Positions 35,894 through 48,611 of a DNA stretch of 64,000 bases are shown piece by piece. This DNA comes from Anoplopoma fimbria (Eukaryota > Chordata > Actinopteri > Perciformes > Anoplopomatidae), in assembly GCF_027596085.1 (NCBI RefSeq), contig NC_072457.1:2074471-2138470 (forward strand). The letters run 5' to 3'. How positions within the stretch are numbered: the stretch's first letter is position 1; every line of letters begins with the position of its first letter. The notes under the pieces were generated by a model, which saw nothing but the letters and a program-made list of their open reading frames with translations, was not told the DNA's origin and made no database searches. A program made the position numbers and the translations under genes.

Positions 35894-36049
35894 GGCGGCA
35901 AGTCCTGTCCCCATTTTAGGTGTTCCACGTCGGAGGGTTTTGGAGACTGTCACCCCAGCAGCTACTCATGGCCCCTGACAACCGCACGTCTTCACAACAC
36001 AGAGGAGGAAATAGTCCCTGTCAGAGAAAGCCAGAAGGTCTATAAAACA

Positions 36050-36120
36050 CAGAGAGAGAGAGAGAGGAGAGAGAGGGAGAGAGGGAGGGCAGGGGGAGGG
36101 AGAGAGAGAGAGCGGAGGGG
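36050..36120. repeat. GA-rich simple repeat upstream of elfn2
   Basis: About 70 bases of (AG)n/(GGGAG)n purine on the plus strand, hence a CT-rich tract on the elfn2 strand, about 360 bases before the elfn2 start codon. Such tracts are common near vertebrate promoters, but no TATA box or initiator can be assigned here. Confidence 0.8.
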
Positions 36121-36129
36121 GATATTAAC

Positions 36130-39100
36130 ATTAATAGTGATAATGACAAAACTATTAAGAATATGCAGAAAGTTCGAACCGTTCGCACATCCCCAAAATG
36201 GTTTTGAATCAATTGAGTTTAGGTCTCGTTTCTAAAAGCCCTGTGTAAAATAATAAGGTATATGAATCTAATACCCATGCTGCCCAATCCCTTCAAGGTA
36301 ATGCACCGCAGTAATAAATCCATTAACTGACATGATTATTTCATTTAGTCTTAATAAAGCCCAGAGAAATATATTTTGACTTTTTAAAATTAAAGCAGGG
36401 TTTTTTTCTTTTTTTAATCATGAAAATAACAGCCTCCAATGAGAATGAATTGCAGCTCTTGTTTTCAGACATTTGCATATGATGCACCAATAAAAATGGA
36501 AATTGCCAAGACTATGAAAGCAAACCCGTTTTTCTTTGTTTTGTTGTCATTTTTTACAAGGTTCGCCGGCTTGCAGCCTCAGTTTCTATTATTTCAACTC
36601 TGAGGTACATAATGAAACAATAAAAATGTAATAGCTGCAGTTATATAGGGGTGAGAACTGGAAGACAGGCTAAGTGGAAGACAGAGGAGGGCTGTTGTAA
36701 TTTGCATGTTTAACAGGATACTAGCTGACATTTAGCTATTTACCTTTCTCGGGGGATTAACCATGGATTGGGCTCTAATCCACCATAACATATGATGTAT
36801 CTCATCACCACAGCTCCCACTCTTTTTAATTTGTTTCCAAAGTTTTGATTCCCTCCCAGGAGAAAAATGATATAGCTCACGACATGAATGACAGCAAATA
36901 TATGGAAAGAAAAACTGAGGAATTCAGATTTCAGTCCTGGTTGATTTGCAGTCTCCACTCTTTTTGTCGATACATGAGCTTCAAGCTTTCAGAAATGTCT
37001 GCATAGTTCCATCTTTAGTGCGTATACAATGGAGAAAAACTGTAAAACAGCACCTTTCTTCAGGGAATGTCATCCAGTTCGTTCAAATCTGATTATTGCA
37101 ATACTTTCGTCATTGGGCCACAGGCTCAATCACCATTGTGTTACCTCCTTCAGCGGTAGATAGAGACTCCACAGACATTTATTTAAATGAAAATCTTCAA
37201 GATTGCCGCTGTAAGTACTCCCTATATCTCAATTTCAAACACATTTCCCTCTTGGCTTTTCAGGTCGTGTCAGCCAGATGAAGAAAAAGATAACCTGCTG
37301 TTAGAAATAAAGCAATGACATGACGCAACCCAATCTACTCCGGAGGAATGGCTGCCAATCCTTCAGAGCCTGTCCTTCTCCGCTATTTCTTCCTCCTCGT
37401 CCTCCGTCCTGACTTGCACCTCGATTAGCCTCCCAGTCACTTCTCATTTCTGCACAACCACACCCCGAGCATCTCTCAGTCCTCTCCTCAAACTCCTCTG
37501 TGAAATTGATATTGACAATACAATTCCTCCACCACAGGCCTTCAATTTGCCTTCTGACCCAGCGCTGTCGTCATTCTCATAACAGCCCGGTGGAGCGACA
37601 GCTCAAGTGACCCCTTCACAGCTTGATAATTATGAAAAGTCACTATTTAATAAAAGTGTTATGTGTTTAGCTTTGAAGCAGATTCATGTGTGCTGTGTGT
37701 GTGTGTGTGTGAGAATGTGAGCATTAGTTCGTGGCACGTTGTGATGAAAAGAAGCAAGCGAAATGAATTATTTATCAAACGGCGAATTGGGCAGTGATCA
37801 TACCGGCTACACTCATTCTCCCTCTCTTTCATCCTGTGTCTGAATTCCTTCCTCTTCTCACACTTTGAAGACATCTCCAAGTCTAGAGTCACAATGTGGA
37901 GATACAACATCCCATATCCTTGTTTTTAAAGTCTCCGGCACACTTTAGCAATTTGGGAAGATTTTTGGAGACCGCTATAAAAACCGACATGCCGGCTTCT
38001 TATTTATAATGCTGTTATGATTATGACCACACTACTCCAGTCTATTTCACCATCCGGGTCATTCTCCTGTCTCTCCCTCCATCTGTTTTCCTTTTCATCT
38101 GTCTTCTTCTTCTTCTTCTTCCTCCCCTTCTTTCTTCTGCCTTCATTGTTTTAAAGCCTGTTTAATCTCCGCTGCCTTTCATCTAGAAACACAAATGAAT
38201 ATGCTTCATCGCCAAAACACAACCTGACACCTTTTGTGTGCTATCGCGTCCGTCCGTCCCCCCTCCTCGCTGCCTTTATCACATTCTTGCCATTGATTTT
38301 ATTTTGTCCGGAAGCCAGAGGATGAGACATCCTTCATTTTGTTCCCCCTCCCTTTCTCCTTCGGAACCCGGCTCTCTTTGTGTTTAATTATTGTCCCTGA
38401 TAGCTCGGCTTTAATTAAAGCTTTGCATCTGACAAACAACACTAATGATGTCAGGTCGCAGAAACAAAAGCAAAGTTCCCAAAGTAAGCCTGGGGGAAAA
38501 ACTAGTGTGTTTGTCCTCATTGAGATCGGTAAAATCCGACTGTATCCTCCCATTTTCCAGAGTGATGTTGAAAGGAATAATCTGCTATGTTTTGATTTCG
38601 AAAAGCCCTTTTCTTTTTTTTAATCAATCAAGTGTTGATACAGCAGGGATTCAGTGTGTATAGGTAATGGAAGACTGGCTTTGAAAAACTTTATATTTTC
38701 AATTTACAATAATCCCCATGGAATAGACACAAAATCTACAATATCATACAATACCTCACAGGCACTTTTTGATTTGCATTAGAAAGTTATTTTTGCTTTA
38801 TTCTGCAAAATAAAGGGATCTTATAATATAAAACTGTACTGTGTAAATTATAATTGTATGCTAACACAACACAAATTCAATCTCAAATAAATTGCTGGCC
38901 TATTGAATCCAAAATATATTACTTCTTTTACTACTTTTTATGTTTTTTTGCACTTAACATGCATCCTTGTGTAAATTTATTGAGCTAAGACCAAATGCAA
39001 AGCATGCACAGCATTTATTTCCCTAGTTTATTTCCTGTTTCGCTGCGGTTATTGTTCATTTATATCTAGCTATACGCCACACATCTCAAACATCTTTATT

Positions 39101-42060
39101 TTTATATCAAAATCCTTTTCTGTTAAACTGTTTCAAAAGTTTGAATGAACCTTAACTTTTAAGGGAACATGAACTGATTATAGTACATCCTTATGTTTTT
39201 ATGTCTGACCACATTTTATTGCAATCAACCTGATTGATGTTGAGACATTTCACTTAAAACCACACTTCATTGGGCTCCGTGGATAGGTAGACAACGTGTC
39301 ATGGCAGCCCATCCATCATTGAACGGCTGCACTGGCTTTGATATGCACTCCATGCGAATCCAACCATGAACGTTTGAGATCCAAAATATCTTCTGCAGTT
39401 TAAAAACAGAAAAATGATGTTCCCCTTGAGCAAGAATGGTCTGGATCTTATGAGCCACAATTACCTCCCAAATAATTAAAAAAGCCCACTTTTTTTGCAT
39501 TTAATGTTCTAATATTGTGGATACTCAATTTTCATCACAAGGGTGAATGATTTCAGCTAAGAGTGATGGTGATGGTAAAGCCCTGGAACAGTGTCACTGG
39601 CTGCCAACTGAATTCTCATGATGAGGTACAGAGTTTGACGTGATCACTTTGGCTGCTCATTGCCACCTTCCTTTTCTCATTCAAATTAAGTGAACCCTAT
39701 CCTCCCGTTCCATTCATGAAGCAGCTATTGTGGGCCTGATTGACAGCACAATCTAACAGAAAATAGAAACGACTTCATTAAGTTTCCACGGGGGGTTTAA
39801 AGATGAAGTATAAGCTGGAAAATGCACCAAATGGACTCAATGGACTCGTGAGAAATTGCAGCTTTTCCTTTAATATTATTAGGAGTGCTATGAATGCTTG
39901 CTGAACTGTCTGTAGTGTAAGTGGGAGAGAAATGTAAGGACGACCATCTACGAACCCAATTTTGGCCGCTAAAGGGATAACCATTTGGGGACCAGACCAT
40001 TCATGAGCGCTATGAAGACGTGATTTCAGGGTTAAAGTTAGTATTGGTAGGGTAAGGGGTGCTGTAATCCTGTCTCTGCAAGGAAGACAAGAGTAGCACC
40101 CAGGCCATGAACCGTTCTACTGAGTGAGACAGAAAGAAAGAGGGAAGTGCTAAAGAACATGACACCAAACATATTTTACTACAGTTTGTCAGTCAAGGGA
40201 TCAACTAAGGATTCAGAGTCCATCAAACCATCCAGGATATCCATCTTCAGTCCGTCAGACAGATGGACAGAAAGCCCAAAGAGGCCGAAGTTTGTCAGCC
40301 AGACAATCAATCCAGTCCATTGGTCAGCAGGCCCAACAGCCAGCCAATCAAATGCCTAGCCAGTCGAAGGGACAGCAGGTCCATCCATTGATTGGCCAAC
40401 CGGCCAGGTACCAGCATTGGAAGCAGGTTGGAGAATTTAGGCCTAATTGCGCTATCTTTGCATCCCAGCTTGCCAACACGCCTGCCAGCCGGCTTTACCT
40501 TCACAGCGGCTGCACCGTTTCCTTCAAATCCATTTTTCTCGCTCCCGTCTTCTCTCTTTTTTCTTTCAAGCTTTCATGAAGCAGCTGCACCGCTCCTTCA
40601 AATCCTGTGCATACTGTATATCAGCCGTCTTTCATTCGGTCTCCTATTAGTCTCAATGCTTACATGACTTTATCGTTTGTGTCTGGCTTTCTTTTCTTTC
40701 CCCGGTTTGCAATGACACCCATCTCTCTATTTCTGGTGCAACTACATCAACGGATGGTCATCAGTCAATGCTTTTCAACGGTGCATGAAAATAAGGTTTT
40801 TCAGGGGAAAAAAACATCAGTGCTATATAGTTACAATTAATGACACATTGAAAATTGATTAACTATGTACAAAAGTCAACAGTAGAGCCATTTATAAAAA
40901 AAAAACATTACACTTCATTTTGAAGAAAAACAATAGTCCGAAATAAAGGTTATGAATCTTTTAATCGAGGTGTCTTTGTGGTAATTAAATCTAGTAATAA
41001 AATTAAACAACAGCGATACAACTGCTACAATAGCAACTGTAACCAGTGCTTTTCCTACTTCTTGAATTTCCCTCTCCATCTCAGCTTGACTGACCCAGTC
41101 TCTCTTCTCTACTTCTTTCCTGTACATTGAATTATTCTCTCCAGTTTTGTTCAAAGTGTACATAACATCCGTTTGTCTACCGGACAAACTCCCAGATCAA
41201 AAAGGAAGCTTCAGCTGCAGAGTGCGTTTAGCCGCTTGCTGTTTTCCTGTGAAAGCTTTGTGGATTTTATATAAACTGGTAGACAAGTGGAGCATCCTGG
41301 GACAGGAAAGGGAAGTTTAAGTTTCAGCTGGATAACAACCATGGCATTGTCAAACATGATGCTACCAAAGAGAAGGAAAAAATGGACTTTTGTCCTTCCA
41401 TAAACTGTCTCACGAAGCAACATCTAGTTTGCAATGCAGTGCATGGCTCCAAGACTACCAGGTTTAGTGGCAAGAAACAGTGGATTAATACGCTTAGGTC
41501 TTAGGATATCCGCCTCTGAGATTTATAAGAATAAAAAGAAGAAGCAATTTAATTGATTGAATGCTTCCCTGGATAACAAAGGCTGCTTTATAAAACCATC
41601 TAAAAAATATGATAATGAAAAACCCACACACAAAATATCTGAACAGCAAAATGTTTTCCTGAAGTGGTGCCCCAGTTACTTTGGATGATCTACAAATCCT
41701 GCTATTGAATATTTATTGGACCTAGTTTATACTGAAAAAATCTTTAAATCCTTCGATAAACTTTCAATCAACACCAATGTTACTATGATCAATTTACAGA
41801 ATTGACTTAACCACTCAAACTTAACCTGCCTCATTTACACTTACTGCAGTCGCTGATTTCCTAAATGTCCTAGAACAACTTTCATTAGCTCCAGAGACAA
41901 GCAAGCATGTTCAGCAGAGCAAGTTATGTACATACAGGGTTAGACACAGATGAACTGAGAGCAGGGGGGCAAAACGCTCAAATTATCCGGCATAAAAGCA
42001 ACAAAATGTTAGATTTTTCTGAGCCTTTGCACGGCAAATTAAAGGCATCAACCAATCAAG
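36130..42060. other. Non-coding stretch upstream of elfn2
   Basis: No gene recognised. It may be elfn2 5' intron or upstream regulatory DNA. Contains CTT-rich pyrimidine tracts near 38.1 kb and the CAGCCAATCA-rich tract at 40.2 kb. Short frames lack domains. Confidence 0.5.
40200..40420. repeat. CAGCCAATCA-rich degenerate tandem repeat
   Basis: CAGCCAGACAATCAATCCAG, CCAACAGCCAGCCAATCAAA and ATTGATTGGCCAACC show repeated CCAG/CCAATCA words typical of an old short-unit minisatellite. The open frame across it (SQSIQSIGQQAQQPANQMPS) reflects the repeat. Confidence 0.5.
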
Positions 42061-42068
42061 TTGTGCGG

Positions 42069-42260
42069 AACATAAACTCATGTTTACAATTTTTTACTGA
42101 GATAATAAATAAAGTGAGACATTTTCTCATAGACTTCAATACGAATGGACTACTTTTTGCAACCGGAGGAGTCGCCCCCTGTTGGACATTAGAGAGAATG
42201 CAAGTTTTAAGACACTCCCACATTGGCTTCACTCGTCAGAACCGGAGGTTGCTGCCTGAC
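42069..42260 (+). mobile_element. Dispersed repeat family 1, copy B (3' part)
   Basis: Only the 3' third is present, from CATAAACTCATGTTTACAAT through GGAGTCGCCCCCTGTTGGAC to GAACCGGAGGTTGCTGCCTG. It is more diverged than copies A, C and E (for example GATAATAAATAAAGTG instead of the shared core) and is therefore probably older. Confidence 0.75.
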
Positions 42261-42269
42261 AACAAAACG

Positions 42270-44335
42270 GAGGCGCCTTGGTTTAACCCAAGAAACTGCA
42301 TCACTCCTTTCAACCTTTACAAAGGCAGCACAGAGCAGATCCACTTCTTTTGTGCTCACCTTTCACAATAAAAAGCTCCAGACTTTCACCAGAATGGACT
42401 CAAATTCACTCAATGAAGTAACTTCCAGTATCTTAGGCTACACACTCAGACAGACCTGATGCAGCTCTGGGTCAATAGGATCCTGCTAGTTAATCTGTTG
42501 CGAACGTTTTATAGAAAAAGTGTTGCAATTGTCCCACATTCGCGTCCCTGCAGGTATGAATAGCTTTAATATGAAATATTCGCAGGCAAGTGTCGTCACC
42601 ATTTTGGTGTCGTCTGTTAGGACGCGCCCCCATTGTGTAAAGGCCTTTAATCCAAAATATGGATGTTGTTTGGGCTTGTTAGATTGCTATGGAACCAGTG
42701 ATTCTCTTCCAGTCTGATGCTCCTGCTCTACCACGCTTGTTCTCATAAACTCAGCCCAGAGGCATGCCCAAAGCCATTCTCCTTAATAACTTGCGAGTGA
42801 CTGTCGCAGTGAGAGAATATACTGCAGGCAGGGTCTGTTTCATTCTACTGTACAATGTGAGTTTGTGTTCTTCTATCTTTGTGAGGATCAAATGAGTTGG
42901 AGACCTTAATAGACATTATTCGTAAGCTTTGATTGGTCAGGGTCCAAGGCGTAGTCCCCAATGCATCTCATGGAAAGAATGTATTATCGCCTAATATTAG
43001 GAGAGGATTGCCATGGATGGAAATATAATGTAGTCTAATACCGGCAAACGTTTTTGAGGCATCGGTCTTAGATTTCACACACAGCTTTGAAAATAATTAC
43101 ATTTAACAAAAACAGCAACTTTTTTTTTCTCGTCAGAAACGATATCCTCGAAATGATCCTCAGCTTTCACTTTTCATTGGGGTTGATTGGACGCCCATGT
43201 TTTGGATTTCTATAATGGTTATTGCAGGCCTCACGAGTAAAGCGGGAGGCTTTCACATACGTGTACAACTAATGAGATTCCTCAGTGTGGCAGGGAACGC
43301 ATTAAATCTAAATGCACACAGTGACCAATCACTACAGTACAGAATGTATCCTTGTGTATGTGCGCCGCCAGTGGACTTTTACTATACCTCTGTGTCTTAA
43401 TTATTTTAAAAAACCCATGCAGAAGCTCTCCCCTCCGGCTCTACTCAGCAGGTATGTTATGAAGTAACAGCCCTCTGTGGGAGCTGTACTTCCTGGCCTC
43501 GGAGGGAGGCAGCAAGGGGTAGAAGTAAAAATTAAGAAGGGAGATTAAGAGAAATACACAAGGAGTGAGAGAGAGTCTAGATGAAAAGGAATAACAGATG
43601 ATAGCAGGGTGGAACAGAAGAGGGATTGTAGCATGAATTCATTCATCTGTTTTTAATTCAGCCTCTCCATCATCCCAACAGGTTAACCCAACCGGGGTTT
43701 GAATTTCTTTTTCTGAGGTTTACCTTTATGTGGTAATGAGAGATCAGGCTGGAGGGAGTAAGAGGATGATGAAGAGGAAGAAGTTTTGAACCTTTATCCA
43801 ATTAGTCAAACTGTATCCCCTTCATCCAGAGAGGAAAGGATACGGAGATGTTTTTGGAGGTAAAACAACAATAATCCACCATTGAACAGCTACTATAGTT
43901 GTTTTTCTTTCAATTTTTTTTTGTTTGCAGTTCTACCAGAAGGAGGGAATGGTTGCACATATGCACACATTCACACATGGAAGCTCTCCAGTGGAAGTGC
44001 CATCCGCTTCTACGTTGGCAACACGAGCAGCTCAGGGCCCGGTGCCTGGCTCAGAAATAACTTATTTACAGTATTAAAGAATCGCTGCACAGTTTGGTGT
44101 TTGCATATGCTGAAATTATTATTTACATGGCAATGTAAAGGTTCACCATAATGACAAAACACTGTACATACCTCTGGGGGAAAATGACAGTCCTCGGCAG
44201 AAACTCAATACATTGGTAATTTTCTTAAATGCTTAAAAGGTTTATATTCTCCATCTGCCGCCTACACCACCGTACACCACACAGACTGATGTGTCACCCA
44301 TCACAGTTCTTTGAGCTTTTCCATTCACTACACTT
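42270..44335. other. Non-coding stretch
   Basis: No gene recognised. At 43930 TTTGTTTGCAG precedes an open frame (VLPEGGNGCTYAHIHTWKLS) of about 70 codons, which I cannot link to any family. It may be a non-coding exon or chance. Confidence 0.4.
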
Positions 44336-44344
44336 TGCATATTA

Positions 44345-44872
44345 TGTAACGGGTGGTGTGTGGACCCAAGTGCAGCACGACCAGGAGACAGAGTAATGTT
44401 CAGGAGCTTTATTCAAAGCAGAACAAACGGCAGACAGGCAGGCAGGAGATAACTCGGTGAATATTCCACTCTAGAGAGCGCTGAACAGTCAGCGGAGCAG
44501 GCAGACAAAAACCAAAAGGAGCGAAGGCTAATCTCGTGGTCGGGGACAGAAGGCTGAGTCGGTTAACCGGGGCAGAGGCAAGGCGGAGAAGTCCAAATAA
44601 GCAGGGTCGGCAACGGGAAATCAGTCCGGGGAATGACGCTGGAAGGTCTGGCATAATGCGGAGAACGATCTGGCAGTGAGTGAGGGTGTGAGTGTGAGAC
44701 TGGGGTTTGGGCTGAGGTGAGTAGTGCAGCAGAGTGAGCAGGTGAGAGTGATGGTGCTGATGAGGTGGGTGTGGCAGACAGGTGGCTGATGAGGTGAGTG
44801 AGGGAGAGTGTGGTGAGAGAGAGGGGGCTGGGCTGCGGAGTGCAGGAAGAGTGAACAGGCGTGACTGTGACA
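44345..44872 (-). mobile_element. Probable Gypsy-type solo LTR
   Basis: A 528 bp block starts TGTAACGGGTGG and ends GTGACTGTGACA, so it has TGT...ACA termini. It is flanked by the 5-bp direct repeat TATTA (44340-44344 and 44873-44877). On the minus strand it contains GAATAAAGCTCCTGAAC about 60 bases before its end, the expected place for an LTR polyadenylation signal, followed by CTGCACTTGGGTCCACAC, a sequence typical of teleost Gypsy LTR 3' ends. No internal gag-pol or second LTR lies nearby, so it is a recombined solo LTR. The flanking match extends to 8 bp (CATATTAT), which makes a hAT-type non-autonomous element the main alternative. Confidence 0.75.
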
Positions 44873-45049
44873 TATTATCCATATTGTACTCAAACCATGC
44901 TTGTACTGATATAAACGGTTAAGTGTACTAAAGGACGCTGATGAGCCGCCACACCGAAGCTTTCTTCCTCTGTAATTTAAGTTGAATGCATTGCTTTTGT
45001 GTAATTAGATCAGCTTTGGCATCGTTTGTCTCTGTCAACCACGGAAGCA

Positions 45050-45724
45050 TTGAATGTTAACGTATCATCGCCCCAAGTTCTCCCACACAACTTCCCTCCT
45101 CCGTTCTCTACACTGGCTCCCTGTAAGAGCATCCAGTTACAGACTCTGGTGCTAGCCTACAGGGCAGTGAAAGGAACAGCTCCTTCCTATCTCCAGGCCT
45201 TGGTCAAGCCCTACACCCCCGCCCGACCACTCCTCTCTGCTGCCTCGGGGCGACTGGTTGCCCCGTCGCTCAGAGGTCCCTGCTGCCGATCCACCCGGTC
45301 ACAGCTTCTTTCTGTCCTGGCCCCTCAGTGGTGGAATGAACTCCCCACTGACGTCAGGACAGCAGAGTCGCTGCCCATCTTTAACCTCACCTCTTCAAGA
45401 AGTACTACCCTGAGCCTTCCGCTTAGCACTTATTGTATTCATATTTGTTTACTGCACTTATCCTATTCGTAGTAGTTTGTAGCACTTATTGTATTCGTAT
45501 TAGTCTGTTGCACTTATTGTTTTCGTAGTAATCTGCCTCTGCACTATACTTTTGCTCTGGTTTATGCTTTTAGATGCTTGTTTAAGAAAGGAGATGCACT
45601 TATGACTTCTGGTGACTAGTAGTTCTCTTGAATACCTATGTTGAATACACTTCCTGTAAGTCGCTTTGGATAAAAGCGTCTGCTAAATGACTGTAATGTA
45701 ATGTAATGTAATGTAATGTAATGA
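45050..45724 (+). mobile_element. 5'-truncated L2-type LINE, 3' end of ORF2 plus tail
   Basis: The frame YLQALVKPYTPARPLLSA, then VLAPQWWNELPTDVRTAESL, is the characteristic C-terminus of fish L2/Maui-like ORF2. LHWLPVRA just upstream is in another frame from QTLVLAYRAVKGTAP, so the copy carries a small indel and is dead. The 3' part contains four imperfect copies of a 30-odd-base unit (GCACTTATTGTATTCGTA...) and ends TCGCTTTGGATAAAAGCGTC, TGCTAAATGA and a (TGTAA)n tail at 45691-45724, the standard L2 terminus in fish. The reverse transcriptase domain is absent. Confidence 0.85.
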
Positions 45725-45828
45725 AATGTTATTTAACGTTACGTGGTAAAAGTGCAGACTCCTGGATTATTTTTGCTTTTGAAGTTTGTCAAAATACGTT
45801 TGTAATCCGTATGGAGGATGTTGGAGAA

Positions 45829-46190
45829 GATGAGTAGGTCAAACAAACACAGGACATTCACTCAGGAGGCCTCTGTTCCTGACCAAAAGTCCACAAATAA
45901 ATTATTTTTTAAGTTACAGGCGTACATTATATATGTCCGTCACTTAAATAATGTTTTTATGTTTGAAATAGTTTTAATGCCTTTATGTTTATGAGGTGGA
46001 TCAGTCCAACAAACAGTGATCTTTCTGCCAGGAGAAAACTGTGTGTTCCCCGTGTGAAACCAGAGGCCAATGTTGATTTATGTCACGTAACTTGAGCACG
46101 GAATTGACAAGTGTTGCTGGACTTTTGTATGAAGACGCACATAAACGGAACAGGACCGGTTCATGGGGAGAGTTTGCTTCAAACTCTGCA
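45829..46190 (+). mobile_element. Dispersed repeat family 2, two partial head-to-tail copies
   Basis: First copy: GGTCAAACAAACACAGGACA, TTCACTCAGGAGGCCTCTGT. Second copy from about 45996: AGTCCAACAAACAGTGATCT, AGGCCAATGTTGATTTATGT, CACGTAACTTGAGCACGGAA, TTGCTGGACTTTTGTATGAA. Both follow directly on the tail of the L2 element. Confidence 0.6.
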
Positions 46191-46500
46191 GGTTTGTAGT
46201 TGAGATCAAAATGGAGACAAAGATATGTGGCTACATTTTGCAAAGCGATGCTATCACAATGACAAACAGGAACCGATTCATTGCCGCGGTCGGTGTCTCC
46301 AGAAGACGATTTTTGCGATCACGACGGACAGACTCACAGGCTGATAACAATACTATAAGACTGTCATCAAAGTTTGCTCCGTTGTTATCCGGCTGCACGC
46401 TGTGTGAGAACAGTATTCCGACGATTGTACACAAGCATCAACCTGTCAGCGAAGTCGTCACTCTGACATCCAACGAGGAGCCGGCACCGTAAGTCTGAGC
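46163..46500 (+). other. Unassigned 109-codon open frame followed by a GTAAGT donor
   Basis: MGRVCFKLCRFVVEIKMETK to VVTLTSNEEPAP, then the stop TAA overlapping CACC|GTAAGT at about 46488-46494. The first codons lie inside repeat family 2, and the rest shows no known domain. It may be part of a larger repeat that includes family 2 sequence. Function is unknown. Confidence 0.25.
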
Positions 46501-47018
46501 ATTCCCTACAAACTGTCACCACCAATCAGGCGTCCAGGGACAGGTGAATCAAAGCGATCACTTCCATCTGTCTCAGAACAAGAGATAACGGTCAGAAACA
46601 TCAGGAAAGAAGTGGGCGCGTTCAATCAAATCAGCAGTTGCCTGCGCGGCTTGATGCATGCTTCATACTTCATTTCGCACACGCAAGAGAGCAGGAAGCA
46701 GAGTAGCAGGGGCATGGACACGCTGATACACACAGAGACATGATGGGGTCCAGGTTCAGAGTCATCAGTCACCGTAATTGCATTTAAACAGACTGAGGCG
46801 TTTTGTCTTGTCCTGCTAAACGTGTGGCAGCGGCAAATGCAAACACATCATTCTTCACGAGGCTGCCTCTGTCTGAGATGAAGAACGAGGGGAGGAGGAG
46901 GCTTTATGGAGAGGAAGAGGAGGTTTCAGACGTGTGATGTTTAGGCTTTTATTCTCTCTCTACTGTATATGATATACTGTATATATATATAGTCCTGCCT
47001 TGTTCTACAGCATGTTTT

Positions 47019-47040
47019 TAACCCTAACCCTAAACCCTAG
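47019..47040. repeat. Short telomere-like CCCTAA motif
   Basis: TTAACCCTAACCCTAAACCC holds two to three imperfect CCCTAA units. It is far too short to argue for a fusion point. Confidence 0.4.
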
Positions 47041-47439
47041 AGACTGGGTTATGCCTGTCCTTTGTTTTAATGCCTCAAAGATTCTAAATAGTAAATGTCA
47101 AAGTTCCTAGTGTCATCTTTGATTCAGCTGTAAGATTTGACAAATGAACAAAAGATGGTAGGTAAGACGTTTTCCAATCTTGTGTTTCATGCTATACTTG
47201 TGGGCCTTCACCATAAGACCCCCTCACTGGCTCCACAGGATATAGTGCCCCCCCACTGTACTGTACCAGTACCAGTAACAGACAGCCCTCGCTAAGGCGG
47301 CTGATGAGTGGACTGCCTCTGAGAACAAGGACAACGCTGTATCCAAATATGCTGAAGACCAGACCTCCAAATGATCCTACTCAAATGCAGTGCATTTGAA
47401 TAACACAATAAAAAGGTAACTACATTATATCCGACCACA

Positions 47440-47900
47440 GACTGTATTTAAGAAGTGGACCTAGTCATAGTGACGTCGCCCATAGGCTGTTGACTGCTGT
47501 TTTGAAGCCAATTCCGCCGTCGCCATCTTGGATTACGGCCGTTGTCTTGTTGTTTCCTTAACAACCAACGAACAGAAGTTACCATATTTGGAATGTTCAG
47601 GTGTGACGTAAGGCGTTGTTTAAGTCTCTGGTAGAGGCGTATACAATCACTGTAGCCCCGCCCTAAAGCATCCCCTGCTTTATGGTCTGTTTGACTCTAA
47701 ATGGAGCATCATTTACTAAATGAACATCATGCTGTATTGAAGAAGACTTGAAACTAGAGATTGAGACCATAAACTCATGTTTACAATGTTTACTGAGGGA
47801 ATAAATCAAGAGAGAAGTAGAGTCATTTTCTCATAGACTTCTATGCAACCAGACTTCCACCAATCAGAACCACAGCTTGGCGCCAGTTCCGACACACTGA
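47440..47900 (+). mobile_element. Dispersed repeat family 1, copy C
   Basis: The most complete copy: GACTGTATTTAAGAAGTGGA, a segment with CGTCGCCATCTTGGATTACG, AGCCCCGCCCTAAAGCATCC, and the long core, then truncated after GACTTCTATGCAACCAGAC. The core is identical to copies A and E over more than 130 bases each. No open frame. Confidence 0.8.
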
Positions 47901-48584
47901 GCTTTCAACTCTGCATCATTATTTAGCCTTGTTTATAATATCTCTAATGAAGCTCTACAAGTAAACTGAAATAACACACAAAAACAATAAGATATCACTT
48001 AGTAGAGAAAAACAGAAAGCTGACATTTTCCAAGACAGAAGTGAGTTCTGATAAAAAAAAAAAGGGGCATCAACAGCTCAAACTGTTGCGGACCAGCATG
48101 GCCTCACACCTCACCATCATCATCACATGACGCCTCACCACCACCGCTGTGCAGGTCTGAACTGAAAACACCAGGAGATGCTTTTTCTGTTGCCTACATT
48201 ACGTTGCAGCAAAGTGTTTCGAACTCACACCTCATCCTCCACTCAATAACCCGTCAAGGTGCACTTCAGCCAGGCACCACCTGCGTCAGCCGGATAAACG
48301 GGTCTCACTTCACAGCTTCCGCTATTGAATGCATGTAGCCATATTAATGTCAAGTTAAATTTGTACTTAAAAAAAAAAAAGAAAAATATGTATGAAAAAA
48401 GAGTCTGTGAATTTCCTAGGATGAGTAATGGATTTAATATAGGACAAGAGGTAGCGATAAGGAGGGAATAACAGAGCGACAGGACATAAAAGCTGTTTAA
48501 ACATCAAAGCAAGGGGTGAGCAGGATGAATTATTGCTATTTCCATTTCATATGATTGTGCAGCTCCAGTATGATGAGTAAACGT

Positions 48585-48611
48585 GGAGAGAGAGAGAGAG
48601 AGAGAGAGAGG
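48585..48611. repeat. (GA)n microsatellite
   Basis: Thirteen GA units. Confidence 0.9.

Noticed and set aside
35608..35928. Minus-strand frame overlapping the elfn2 start as a long uORF
   Set aside because: It has no ATG at its 5' end (GTG), so it is not a credible upstream ORF; only the short ATG frame at 35893 was kept.
44409..44882. 157-codon minus-strand frame
   Set aside because: Lies inside the solo LTR and has no gag, pol or env features.
47019..47040. Interstitial telomere (CCCTAA)n
   Set aside because: Only two to three imperfect units; no reason to infer a chromosome fusion.
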